A stretch of 64,000 bases of DNA. Origin: Didemnitutus sp041906465 (lineage in GTDB: Bacteria; Verrucomicrobiota; Verrucomicrobiia; Opitutales; Opitutaceae). Shown here piece after piece: positions 54,933 through 63,862 of this stretch; position 1 is the first letter of the stretch; each line of letters opens with the position of its first letter. The stretch lies in NCBI GenBank assembly GCA_041906465.1, contig JAYRJE010000011.1, forward strand, positions 124,001-188,000, read 5' to 3'. Under the pieces are notes generated by a model, which did not search any database, was not told the origin of the DNA, and was given only the letters and a program-made list of their open reading frames with translations. The position numbers and the translations under genes were made by a program.

Positions 54933-55946
54933 ATGAACCAAGGTATTCTCATCCTTTTCCGGCCGAGCCGGCGCGTGTGGGCGCTGGTCGGTTGTTGCGC
55001 GGCGATGGCAGTCGCGTCGCTCGCGGCTTCCCGGACGAGCGCGGATTACCGCATCGCGGCGGAGATCCTGCCGTCGGTCGGCGGCGTGGCGCGCAGCGCG
55101 GATTACGCCCTGCAGGCGGCGGGCGGACCGGGCGGGAGCGGGTCCTCTCCGGACTACGCGGTTGCGAACGGATTCTTCGTGCCGTCGTCGCCGGAGCTGG
55201 CGATCGAGGTTGCGGGCGCGCCCCTCGCCAACGGCACCGGGCGCCTCGATTTCGGCGCGGTGAAGCTCGGGGCGCAGAGCGATGCGCAGGTGCTCACGTT
55301 GCGCAATATCGGCGACGACGATCTCGAACTCACCGGCATCGGTGTCGTCGGCGAGCACGAGGTGGATTTCCCTGTCGCCACGCAGAGTGCTTCCGTCGTC
55401 GCGCCGGGAGCGTCGACCACGGTTGCGGTCACGTTCAAACCCACGGCGAAAGGGCCGCGCCGCGCGAGTGTGTTCGTGCGGAGCAACGACGCCTACGCGG
55501 CGCTTTTCACGGCCGAGTTGCTCGGCGAGGGCGCGGGCATCGCGTTCCAAGACTGGCAATCGAGCCATTTCACGACCGAAGAAATCGCCGATGCGACTAT
55601 CAGCGGCCCGCAGGCCGATCCGGATGGCGATGGCGTGGCCAATTTTCTCGAGTATGCCTTCGGCCTCGATCCGATGACGCCCGCGCGTGAGGGCTTGCCC
55701 GTGTTGAACACGGCTCGGATCGACGGCGCCGATTATTTGTCGCTCTCGTTCAGTCGGCTCAAGACATCCGACGATCTGACCTACGTGGTCGAGGTCTCCA
55801 GCGATTTGGCAAGATGGAGTCCGCTCGGCGCGACAGTGCAAACCGTCGTGGATCGCGGCGAACGCGAGATCGTGACCGTGCGTGACAGCGTGCCTGTGGG
55901 CTCCGTCGCACAGCGGTTCTTGCGCGTGAGGGTGGTGGCACCATGA
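54933..55946 (+). CDS. Exported choice-of-anchor D (ASH-like) domain protein
   Basis: A 337-aa exported protein. I prefer ATG 54933, since GAGG at 54922-54925 is well spaced and the product opens with a signal; ATG 54900 overlaps the preceding stop. After the SADYRIAAEILPSVGG segment there is an immunoglobulin-like ASH domain (about 95-210) with LDFGAVKLGAQSDAQVLTLR and VAPGASTTVAVTFKPTAKGP. A DPDGDGVANFLEYAFGLDPM stretch, common in surface proteins of this phylum, follows. Structural surface role inferred. Confidence 0.75.
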   Translation: MNQGILILFRPSRRVWALVGCCAAMAVASLAASRTSADYRIAAEILPSVGGVARSADYALQAAGGPGGSGSSPDYAVANGFFVPSSPELAIEVAGAPLANGTGRLDFGAVKLGAQSDAQVLTLRNIGDDDLELTGIGVVGEHEVDFPVATQSASVVAPGASTTVAVTFKPTAKGPRRASVFVRSNDAYAALFTAELLGEGAGIAFQDWQSSHFTTEEIADATISGPQADPDGDGVANFLEYAFGLDPMTPAREGLPVLNTARIDGADYLSLSFSRLKTSDDLTYVVEVSSDLARWSPLGATVQTVVDRGEREIVTVRDSVPVGSVAQRFLRVRVVAP

Positions 55947-57043
55947 GCGCGTTTCGTCTGCAGCCCATTTTTCGGTCGATGGTCGCTTGGGGCGCGCTGT
56001 TTGCGGTTTCCCTCGTGCGGGCAGAAATCACCGCCGCGACTTCCCCCGTGGGGTTCGTGGCGTTGTCGGCGCCGGGCAACTCCGACACCATCCTTTCCGC
56101 TCCGCTCGCGCGCCCCGCGGCGCATGTCGACACCGTGGCGGCCGTGGACGGCAGCACGGTGTTGCTGGCGGGGTTGCCCGGTTGGACGGCGACGCAATTC
56201 GTTCGCGGCGCCGGTCAGCCGGATACGTTTTATCTCGCGTTCAACAGCGGCGCGAAAGCCGGACAACACTACACGATCACCGCGAATGCGGCCGACACCG
56301 TCACCGTCGATCTCGCGGGCGACACGTTCGCGGACGTGCGAGTGGGTGACTCGGTCCGAATCGTGCCTTACTGGACGTTCGGCACGCTGTTCCCCAACGG
56401 CGCGGGCGTTACCGGCACCCCTTCGCACGGCGTGCGGCCGACGGAGATTCTGATGCTCGATCACGCCGCGGTGGGCACGAATCTCTCTCCGCGCGCGACC
56501 TACTACTACTACACGGGGACCACGCCCGGGTGGCGGCGGGTCGGTGCGGGGCTCGCGACGTTGTGCGACAATGACATCATCCCGTCGGATGCGTATTTCA
56601 TTTTCCGCCAGAACACGGCCACGAACCAGGCGCCGGTCGTGATGGGCAGCGTGCCCGATGCGCCGATCGGCACGATCGTGTCGACGCTCGCGGCCAACCA
56701 GGCGCAAGACAACTTTGTCGCCTACGGCGTGCCGGTGCCGCTCACGCTGGCGCAGTTGAACCTCGTGCAGAGCCGCGCGTTCGCCGGCAGCGCTTCGCAC
56801 GGTGTGCGGCGCGACGAACTCTACGTCTTCGACAACGCCGCGGTCGCGCACAACAAAGCGCCGGTCGCCACGTATTACTATTTCACCGGCGCGAACCCCG
56901 GTTGGCGCCGCGTTGGCGGTGGCATCAATACCGTCCGCGATCAAGACATCGTTCTCCGGCCCGGCGCCGGCTTCATCGTCCGGAAAGCCGCGACATCGGT
57001 GCCGCAGAGTTTTCCGGTCAGCTTCACTCCCTCCTATCAGTAA
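55943..57043 (+). CDS. TIGR02597 family exported protein
   Basis: A 366-aa protein with a signal peptide (about 1-27), then SPVGFVALSAPGNSDTILSA and two related halves sharing the patterns SHGVR-x-(T/D)E and YYY(Y/F)TG-x-xPGWRRVG (about 150-200 and 285-330), an internal duplication. This matches TIGR02597, described in Verrucomicrobia, of unknown function. It overlaps the preceding gene by ATGA, so it is translationally coupled, and is followed by a PEP-CTERM gene 6 bp later. Confidence 0.78.
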   Translation: MSAFRLQPIFRSMVAWGALFAVSLVRAEITAATSPVGFVALSAPGNSDTILSAPLARPAAHVDTVAAVDGSTVLLAGLPGWTATQFVRGAGQPDTFYLAFNSGAKAGQHYTITANAADTVTVDLAGDTFADVRVGDSVRIVPYWTFGTLFPNGAGVTGTPSHGVRPTEILMLDHAAVGTNLSPRATYYYYTGTTPGWRRVGAGLATLCDNDIIPSDAYFIFRQNTATNQAPVVMGSVPDAPIGTIVSTLAANQAQDNFVAYGVPVPLTLAQLNLVQSRAFAGSASHGVRRDELYVFDNAAVAHNKAPVATYYYFTGANPGWRRVGGGINTVRDQDIVLRPGAGFIVRKAATSVPQSFPVSFTPSYQ

Positions 57044-57049
57044 CTTCTC

Positions 57050-57715
57050 GTGAAACGAATCCTCCTCACCTGTGCGTTCCTCCTCTCGGCGGGCGCGGCT
57101 TTTCCGATCACCTTCAATATTGGCCTCGACGGCGTGCGCGATGCCAACGGTCTGTATGTGCCGATGTCGACGCTGGCGCTGGTGGTGGTCGACACCGGGG
57201 GCAATGGTTTCGGTTCGAACGTCCAGTCGGGAGGCTCAGCGGCCATCGGCGCGACGTTTGGCGGAGCGGACGACTTGATCGTGTGGCGCGGCGATTTCAG
57301 CGGCGGCGGCGCGGGGGCATTCTTCGATGCGGTCAGTTTCACGAGTGCGACGGCAAGCGTGCCCGCCAACCGCGCGATGCAGTTCGTCTGGCTCCCGACC
57401 TTGACGATTTCCTCATGGCAGATCGCGGGTGGAGCGGCCTACGGCACCTACACTTCGCTCGACGCCACCCAGTTCGGCAGCACTGCGACCTGGACGACGG
57501 GCGCTTCTGACTTTGCGGTCCAGACCCTCAATGCCTTCACCGATAACAACACGGGACTCATTGCCGACAATGTGGGCTTCCCAGTGCGGCTGGCGGACAG
57601 CGTGCTCACCGCGAGCGCGTCAGTCGTGCCGGAGCCGGCGACGTATGCGGCCTGTTTCGGCGCGTGCGCACTGGGCTTGGTGGCGCTCATTCGGCGTCGG
57701 CGCCAGCGGGCCTGA
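57050..57715 (+). CDS. PEP-CTERM sorting domain protein, 221 aa
   Basis: Starts with GTG 57050, giving the signal MKRILLTCAFLLSAGAAFP. The Gly/Ala/Thr-rich body (DTGGNGFGSNVQSGGSAA) is probably beta-structured. The sorting tail reads VPEPATYAACFGACALGLVA with RRRRQR at the end. It is the last gene of the four-gene exported-protein operon. It is the second exosortase substrate in the block, again downstream of the conserved palindrome. Confidence 0.88.
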   Translation: MKRILLTCAFLLSAGAAFPITFNIGLDGVRDANGLYVPMSTLALVVVDTGGNGFGSNVQSGGSAAIGATFGGADDLIVWRGDFSGGGAGAFFDAVSFTSATASVPANRAMQFVWLPTLTISSWQIAGGAAYGTYTSLDATQFGSTATWTTGASDFAVQTLNAFTDNNTGLIADNVGFPVRLADSVLTASASVVPEPATYAACFGACALGLVALIRRRRQRA

Positions 57716-57824
57716 GCAGAGCGGCGGAAACAGCGTCATCCAGCGCGCGTTCGCGGCCTCGCGATCCCCGGCCGCGCGCGCGCTTGCCTGAGCACGGGGA
57801 ATCGCTCTAGCTCCTCGTTCCCGC

Positions 57825-58859
57825 ATGAAAAAGGCTCTTATCACCGGCATCACCGGCCAGGACGGTTCGTATCTCGCTGAATTTCTCCTGGCGAAAGGCT
57901 ACGAAGTGCACGGCGTCATCCGTCGCGCTTCGACCTTCAACACGAGCCGCATCGACCACCTTTACCGCGACCCGCACATCAATGGCGTGCGCCTGTTCCT
58001 GCACTACGGCGACCTGGCTGACTCGGTGCAGATGGTGAAACTGCTCTACAACCTCCAGCCGGACGAAATCTACAACCTCGCCGCGCAGTCGCACGTGCGG
58101 GTGTCGTTTGACATTCCGGAATACACCGGTGACGTCACGGGCGTCGGTGCCGTGCGCATCCTCGAGGCGATCCGCGAGGCGGGTCTCGTGAAGAAGTGCC
58201 GCTATTATCAGGCGTCGTCTTCGGAGATGTTCGGCAAGGTGCAGGAAGTGCCGCAGGTGGAGACCACGCCGTTCTGGCCGCGCTCGCCCTATGGTTGCGC
58301 CAAGATGTATGCGCACTGGCTGACGGTGAATTACCGCGAGAGCTACAACCTGCACGCCTCGTCAGGCATCCTCTTCAACCACGAGAGCCCGCGCCGCGGC
58401 GAGACGTTCGTGACGCGCAAGATCACCCGCGCCGCCACGCGCATCAAGCTGGGCCTCCAGGATTCGCTCTACATGGGCAATCTCGATGCCAAGCGCGATT
58501 GGGGCTACGCGAAGGAATACGTCGAGATGATGTGGGTCATGCTCCAGCAGGATCAGCCGGACGATTACGTCGTGGCCACGAACGAGACGCACACGGTGAA
58601 GGAGTTCATCGAGGAAACGTTCGGCCTGCTCGATCTCGACTGGCAGCAATACGTCAAATACGACGCGCGCTACGAGCGCCCCGCCGAGGTCGATTTGCTC
58701 ATCGGCAATCCGGTCAAGGCCAAGCAGCAGCTCGGGTGGGAACCGAAGGTGCGTTTCAAGGAGTTGGTGAAAATCATGACTGAGGCCGATCTCGAACTCG
58801 CGAAGCGCGAAGCCCAAATCGCCGCGCTGCCCGAGCCGTCGAAAGCGCCGTTCGCCTAA
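57825..58859 (+). CDS. gmd: GDP-mannose 4,6-dehydratase
   Basis: A 344-aa extended SDR enzyme converting GDP-D-mannose to GDP-4-keto-6-deoxy-D-mannose. NAD(P)-binding loop GITGQDGSYLAEFLLAKGYE at 8-27, the RRASTFNTSRIDHLY signature, catalytic Ser/Ser-Glu in YQASSSEMFGKV and Tyr-Lys in YGCAKMYAHW, then SGILFNHESPRRGETFVTRK. Normal length. The next gene supplies the following step of GDP-L-fucose synthesis. Confidence 0.97.
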   Translation: MKKALITGITGQDGSYLAEFLLAKGYEVHGVIRRASTFNTSRIDHLYRDPHINGVRLFLHYGDLADSVQMVKLLYNLQPDEIYNLAAQSHVRVSFDIPEYTGDVTGVGAVRILEAIREAGLVKKCRYYQASSSEMFGKVQEVPQVETTPFWPRSPYGCAKMYAHWLTVNYRESYNLHASSGILFNHESPRRGETFVTRKITRAATRIKLGLQDSLYMGNLDAKRDWGYAKEYVEMMWVMLQQDQPDDYVVATNETHTVKEFIEETFGLLDLDWQQYVKYDARYERPAEVDLLIGNPVKAKQQLGWEPKVRFKELVKIMTEADLELAKREAQIAALPEPSKAPFA

Positions 58860-58867
58860 GACTTGTT

Positions 58868-58945
58868 GCCCACGAAACACACGAATGGACACGAAAACGT
58901 CCGGGCATGATTTGGCTTTCGTGTCGTTTCGTGTGTTTCGTGGGC
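58868..58945. repeat. Compact inverted repeat, CACGAAACACACGAA family, between gmd and fcl
   Basis: Left arm GCCCACGAAACACACGAATG onward (58868-58896) is nearly the reverse complement of the right arm TTTCGTGTCGTTTCGTGTGT onward (58917-58945), with a centre of about 20 bp. Same family as the split element at 16466-16664. In mRNA it would form a long hairpin between two genes of one pathway. Confidence 0.7.
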
Positions 58946-58961
58946 CAACTCTGAATCCGAA

Positions 58962-59900
58962 ATGAAGCTCTTCATCGCAGGTCACCAAGGCATGGTCGGC
59001 GCCGCGCTCGTGCGACGTTTCGAGCGCGAGCCGGGTGTGTCTCTCGCGCTGCGTTCGCGCCGCGAGGGTCTCGATCTGACCAACCAGGCCGCCGTGAACG
59101 CGTTCTACGCCGCCGAGAAGCCCGACGTCGCGATCATCGCGGCCGCGAAAGTCGGCGGCATTCACGCCAACAACACCTTTCCGGCCGAGTTTCTCTACGA
59201 GAATCTCGCCATTGCGGCCAATTGCATCCACGGCGCCTACGCCGCCGGCGTGAAACGCGTGCTCTTCCTCGGCAGCTCGTGCATCTACCCGAAACACGCG
59301 CCGCAACCGATGCCGGAGGACTGCCTGCTGACCAGTCCGCTCGAGCCGACGAACGAGGCCTACGCCATCGCCAAGATCGCCGGCCTCAAGCTCGCGCAAT
59401 ACTACCGCAAGCAATACGGCGTGCTTTATCACTCCGCGATGCCGACCAACCTCTACGGCCCGGCCGACAATTACCATTTGCAGAACTCACACGTGCTGCC
59501 GGCGCTGATCCGCAAGTTCCATGAGGCGAAGGAAGCCGGCCGCGCCGAAGTCGTCGCCTGGGGCACCGGTTCGCCGAAGCGTGAATTTCTCCATGTGGAC
59601 GATCTTGCCGACGCCTGCGCCTTTCTCCTCCGCCAGGACAATCCGCCCGAATGGATCAACGTCGGCACTGGCACGGACGTCACCATCAAGGAACTTACGG
59701 AGATCGTTGCGGACGTGACGGGATTTCAGGGGCGCATCGTGTGGGACACCTCGAAACCGGACGGCACGCCCCGCAAGCTCATGGATGTCGCGCGCCTTAC
59801 CGCTCTCGGCTGGCGGGCGCGTCTCGGCCTCCGGGAAGGTGTCGCGCAAACTTACGCCTCCTTCCTCGCGGAAAAGGCGGCCGGCACGCTGCGCGGGTGA
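58962..59900 (+). CDS. fcl: GDP-L-fucose synthase
   Basis: A 312-aa epimerase/reductase finishing GDP-L-fucose. NADP loop GHQGMVGAALVRRFE, AAAKVGGIHANNTFPAEF, catalytic SSCIYP and YAIAKIAGLKL (Tyr/Lys), then MPTNLYGPADNYH and SPKREFLHVDDLADA. The last segment, near the C-terminus, is shorter than in E. coli Fcl but complete. Together with Gmd it provides fucose for the exopolysaccharide or surface glycans suggested by neighbouring loci. Confidence 0.96.
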   Translation: MKLFIAGHQGMVGAALVRRFEREPGVSLALRSRREGLDLTNQAAVNAFYAAEKPDVAIIAAAKVGGIHANNTFPAEFLYENLAIAANCIHGAYAAGVKRVLFLGSSCIYPKHAPQPMPEDCLLTSPLEPTNEAYAIAKIAGLKLAQYYRKQYGVLYHSAMPTNLYGPADNYHLQNSHVLPALIRKFHEAKEAGRAEVVAWGTGSPKREFLHVDDLADACAFLLRQDNPPEWINVGTGTDVTIKELTEIVADVTGFQGRIVWDTSKPDGTPRKLMDVARLTALGWRARLGLREGVAQTYASFLAEKAAGTLRG

Positions 59901-59963
59901 GTCGCGGGCGGGCGCTCAAGTTGCCCGCGGAATGTGACGATTGAGGGCCGTATCCACGGTCCC

Positions 59964-62690
59964 ATGTCCGATCCGCCACCCGGAGCGGTTGATGCCGCTC
60001 TGCCCTCCGCCGACGCCTCCCGTTCGGCCGTAGAGCCATTGCCCGAACGCGATGGCGGCGGAAGCGTGCTCGCTCCCGGCCGGCGGTGGCGGAATTTCCA
60101 GGTGCAAAGTGCGTTCGGGGCCGGGTTTCTCGCGACTGACGCGACTGCGATGGAGGACGTGGTGTTGCACGCGCGTCCGATCGATGAGTCCGTCGGCATG
60201 CGGCGGGAGGCGTGGCAGCGGCTGGCGCAGCTGGGTTCAGATGGGCTGGTGCCGTTGATCGAAGCACACGAGGAAAACGGCTGGCGCTTCGAAGTGACCG
60301 CGATTCCGCAGGGCGTGCCGCTACGCGAGTGGATGGCTGCGCACCGGATGGGACTCCCGGAAATCGAGACACTGGTGCGGCAGCTGGCGGTCCAACTGGA
60401 AACGCTGCACGAAAACGGGGTCGTGCACCTGCGTGTCCAACCTTCCTCGGTGTTCATCGTGGACGACGGCCAGGGTTGGCAGGTGAAGCTGGGTGGTTTC
60501 GAGGCGGCGACACTGCACAGCCAAACCGATCTCGTGCCGATCGCGGTGAATCCCTACTACGCGCCGCCGGAGGCGGCGGGGTTGTTCCGACACAAGCCGG
60601 GCGTCGAACTTTGTGCGTGGGACTGGTGGGGATTGGGACGCGTGGTGCAGGAGATCATCCACGGCAATCACGTCTACGGGCTGTTGTTCGAACGCGATGT
60701 GACGAAGGAGCCACCCGAGTTGCGGGCGCGGGCGGAGACGGCGTTGCTTGATCGCGACCCCTCCGGAGTGCGGGCCGGCGCGGTGGAGTTGTTGCCTGAC
60801 TCGGCGAGCGCGCGGGTGCGCGTGCTGTTGCGGGGCTTGCTGGCCAGTTCGCGTGATGGCCGCTGGCAGGGCGACCAAATCCTCCATTGGGTCCAAGGCG
60901 AAAACGTTCCCGATCGCTACGATCTGGCCCGCGATGCGCGGCTGTTTCGATGGGGGCGCCGGTCGTTTACGGTGCCGGAGGCCGCGGAGTTTTTTCTCCA
61001 GCCGGACTACGCGTTCGATGGACTGCTGCAGCTGTTTCCGTCGCGGCCCGAGGAGCCGAGCATGCGCTCGTTTCTCGCGGAGCTGCCGTCGCTGCGGTCC
61101 GAACACGAACGTGTCGAACAGATTCTCGGTTACATTGACTCGTTTGCGTGGCAGCAGCACCCGTTGTCTGCGCGCCGTGCGGCCGTGGCCGGCCTGGCGT
61201 GGCGGACGCTGGCGCCTTCCGGTTTCAGCGCGCCGCTCGCGGTGCAACGCTGGCGGCTCGATCCGCCGGGCCTGCAGGAAATGTTGGCGGATGCGCCGCC
61301 GACCGAGGCGCTCGGCTTTGCTCACGTCCTGAGCCACGGGGCGTATCGCCGGGCGGTGGAGGCCGTCGATGCAGCGGCCGGCCGCACGCTCGCGCTGCTG
61401 GCCGGTGCGGGCTTCGATGCGCTCCAGCTCGCCCTCGCGCGTGGCTGGATTGCCGAGGCGGACGAGGCCGTCCAAGCGCACCTGCTGTGGTTCGCTTTCG
61501 AGGCGGAAAAGGACCTTGCCGCCCGCCGCGATCGCCTGCGCAGCGCTTACGCGACCGTGACGGAGCCCGAACTTTCGGCGCTGCTTGCGAAGGAAAAGCC
61601 GTCGCGGGCCGAACTGGTGCTGCTGGCCTTCGCGGGAGAACGGGCGCGCGAGTTCGGTTTCGTCACTCACGCGGAATGGGGCGCCCGTCGCGCGGCGGAA
61701 CTGAACGAGTTGGCGGGCCGGCTCCGCGCCGCGATTTTCTGGCAGCGCGCGGCGCGAGTCATCGCGGCGACTCCCGGCTTGTTGGGCCGCTGGCCGGCAT
61801 TTGTTGCGGTTTGGGCGGCTCCGCTCGCCCTCGCGGCGGCAGGCCGCGCGTGGGTCTGGGTGGCGGTGCTGGCTGGCGTTGCGTTCGGCGCGCGCTGGGT
61901 TGCCCGGGCCGGATTGAACGCGCTGCTCCGCACGCAAGTGCCGGGCGCGGCTCCCTGGACTTGGCGCGATGGCCCGGCCCGCGCTGCTCGGGCCGCGCGC
62001 GAGGCCGTCGCGGCTCTCGACGCGTCGCAGCGTGCCAACGCCCTGGCTGACTTTGCCGTCGCCTGCGGTGAAATCCGACAACTTTCCCGCAAAGACACCG
62101 CGATCCCGGCCGCGCCGTCCCGGCTGATCGCATTTTGGATCGCCGGCGTTGCCCTGTGTGTGATTCCGGTCGGATTTTGCCTCCTGCCGTGGGTCGGGAT
62201 CGATTTCGCGCCGCGCCCCGCGATGCCGGCCTTGGTGCGACAGGTAAGCATTGCGCGTCCACCGGAGACGACGGCGAGCGCCGATGGGGCGCTTTACGAA
62301 ATGGTGGATGACGGCTTCGGCCGGCGTCGCCGCGGCCCGTTGCGCGCTTGGGACATCCCGTCGGCGCCGCCGCAACCCATCTCGGTGCTGCGGATCAATC
62401 CCGCCTCCGCGGCTCAACGCGCCTACGCGCGCGTCGGTGCGGAACTGCTGCTCGAGCCCTATCCGCGCAAGGATCTGAAGGTGACGCTCGCCGTGCCTGT
62501 GCCGGCCAATGGCGAATGGGCCGTCGTGCTCTACGATACCGGCGAAAGTGAACTGGCGGACCGCCGGACCTTTTTCCTGCCCGGCGCACCGCTCGAGAAA
62601 CAGTGGTATTGGGTCGGCAATCGTCGCGTCGTTTACCTCGGTCCGCCTCCGCGCTTGCCGGAGCTGCTAAAAAACCTTGCGCCGCCCTGA
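59964..62690 (+). CDS. Membrane-anchored protein pseudokinase
   Basis: A 908-aa protein. The N-terminal domain (about 50-300) has the layout of a Ser/Thr kinase: VVHLRVQPSSVFI stands where the HRD-x-K-x-x-N loop belongs, so the catalytic Asp is lost, and KLGGFEAA replaces DFG. APPEAAG keeps the APE motif and a WDWWGLGRVVQEI helix follows. A long helical region leads to hydrophobic stretches at about 610-650 and 715-745 and a C-terminal extracytoplasmic beta-type domain. ATP transfer is unlikely; a scaffold or sensor role is inferred. ATG 59964 chosen over GTG 59934. Confidence 0.78.
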   Translation: MSDPPPGAVDAALPSADASRSAVEPLPERDGGGSVLAPGRRWRNFQVQSAFGAGFLATDATAMEDVVLHARPIDESVGMRREAWQRLAQLGSDGLVPLIEAHEENGWRFEVTAIPQGVPLREWMAAHRMGLPEIETLVRQLAVQLETLHENGVVHLRVQPSSVFIVDDGQGWQVKLGGFEAATLHSQTDLVPIAVNPYYAPPEAAGLFRHKPGVELCAWDWWGLGRVVQEIIHGNHVYGLLFERDVTKEPPELRARAETALLDRDPSGVRAGAVELLPDSASARVRVLLRGLLASSRDGRWQGDQILHWVQGENVPDRYDLARDARLFRWGRRSFTVPEAAEFFLQPDYAFDGLLQLFPSRPEEPSMRSFLAELPSLRSEHERVEQILGYIDSFAWQQHPLSARRAAVAGLAWRTLAPSGFSAPLAVQRWRLDPPGLQEMLADAPPTEALGFAHVLSHGAYRRAVEAVDAAAGRTLALLAGAGFDALQLALARGWIAEADEAVQAHLLWFAFEAEKDLAARRDRLRSAYATVTEPELSALLAKEKPSRAELVLLAFAGERAREFGFVTHAEWGARRAAELNELAGRLRAAIFWQRAARVIAATPGLLGRWPAFVAVWAAPLALAAAGRAWVWVAVLAGVAFGARWVARAGLNALLRTQVPGAAPWTWRDGPARAARAAREAVAALDASQRANALADFAVACGEIRQLSRKDTAIPAAPSRLIAFWIAGVALCVIPVGFCLLPWVGIDFAPRPAMPALVRQVSIARPPETTASADGALYEMVDDGFGRRRRGPLRAWDIPSAPPQPISVLRINPASAAQRAYARVGAELLLEPYPRKDLKVTLAVPVPANGEWAVVLYDTGESELADRRTFFLPGAPLEKQWYWVGNRRVVYLGPPPRLPELLKNLAPP

Positions 62691-62714
62691 GCTCTTTGGG
62701 CTCATGACGGCGAC

Positions 62715-63861
62715 ATGATCGCTCCCGAAACTTTCTCGCACCTCGAGCTCATCAAGAAGCGCGCCGGCTACTTGTGGAGGTTTCTTTGACGTCGAACAAA
62801 AGCAGCGCGAAATAGAGGCGATGGAGGCGCAGATGGGCGCCCCGGATTTCTGGAACAATACCGATAAAGCCCAGAAACACATCGCCAAGGTCAACGGCCT
62901 GAAAAAGACCATCGGCGGACTCGTGGCTTTCAACAAGAAGCTCGACGACGTCGCCGTCATGGTGGAACTCATCGAGTCCGCCGACGCCGCCGAACAGGAG
63001 GCTTATGCGAAGGAACTCGACACCAACGTCTCCGCGATGGTCGAGGAGCTCGATAAGCTCGAGATCGCCTCGTTCCTCACCGGCCAGTTCGACCGCAACA
63101 ATGCCATCTTCTCGATCCAGTCCGGCGCCGGCGGCACCGAGTCGAACGACTGGTGCGACATGCTTTTCCGCATGTATCTGCGCTGGGCCGAGCGCCGCGG
63201 CTTCGAAGTCGAAGTGCAGGACGTGCAGATGGGCGACCAAGCCGGCATCACCAAGGCCACGCTCCTCATCAAGGGCGAGAATGCCTACGGCTACGCCAAG
63301 GCCGAGCGCGGCGTGCATCGCCTCGTGCGCATCAGCCCGTTTGACGCGAACAAGCGACGCCACACGTCGTTCTGCGCCGTCGACGTCGTGGCGGAAGTCA
63401 CCGACGAGATCGAGATCGAGATTCCCGACAGCGAAATCCGCGTCGACGTCTATCGCTCCTCCGGCAAGGGCGGCCAAGGCGTCAACACGACCGACTCCGC
63501 CGTGCGCCTCACGCACATCCCGACCGGCATGGTCGTGGTCTGCCAAAACGAGCGTTCGCAGATCAAGAACCGCGCCAGCGCGATGAACGTGCTCAAAGCC
63601 CGCCTCTACGAAAAGAAGCAGGACGAGCAACGCAGCGAGATGGAGAAATTCTACGGCGAAAAAGGCGAAATCGGGTGGGGCAGCCAGATCCGCAGCTACG
63701 TGCTGCAGCCTTACCAGATGGTGAAGGACCTGCGCACCGGCGTCTCGACCAGCGACACGCAAGGCGTGCTCGACGGCGATCTCGACCGCTTCGTCTACGC
63801 CTGGCTCCGCGCCGGCTGCCCGCGCCATCGCAACAAGGACATTCAGATGGACGACGAGTGA
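62715..63861 (+). CDS. prfB: Peptide chain release factor 2, with programmed +1 frameshift
   Basis: Terminates at UGA and UAA. Read as 62715-62786 joined to 62788-63861, a 381-aa protein. The first 24 codons end in CTT followed by TGA (62787-62789); slipping +1 gives GAC GTC GAA and the normal RF2 sequence. GGAGG at 62776-62780, just before the slip, is the usual internal ribosome-binding element stimulating the shift. The SPF anticodon tripeptide (RISPFDANKRRH) and the GGQ motif (GKGGQGVNTT) are intact. Autoregulation by RF2 level is established for this arrangement. Confidence 0.96.
62776..62789 (+). promoter_or_regulatory. prfB: prfB frameshift signal
   Basis: GGAGG spaced 3 nt from CTTTGA, then C. 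The Shine-Dalgarno-like element pairs with 16S rRNA and pushes the ribosome forward on the slippery CTT when the in-frame UGA is read slowly for lack of RF2. Confidence 0.92.
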
Positions 63862-63862
63862 G

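Noticed and set aside
62715..62789. prfB read as a disrupted pseudogene because of the early TGA
   Set aside because: The CTTTGA context with upstream GGAGG is the known programmed frameshift site and the downstream protein is complete.
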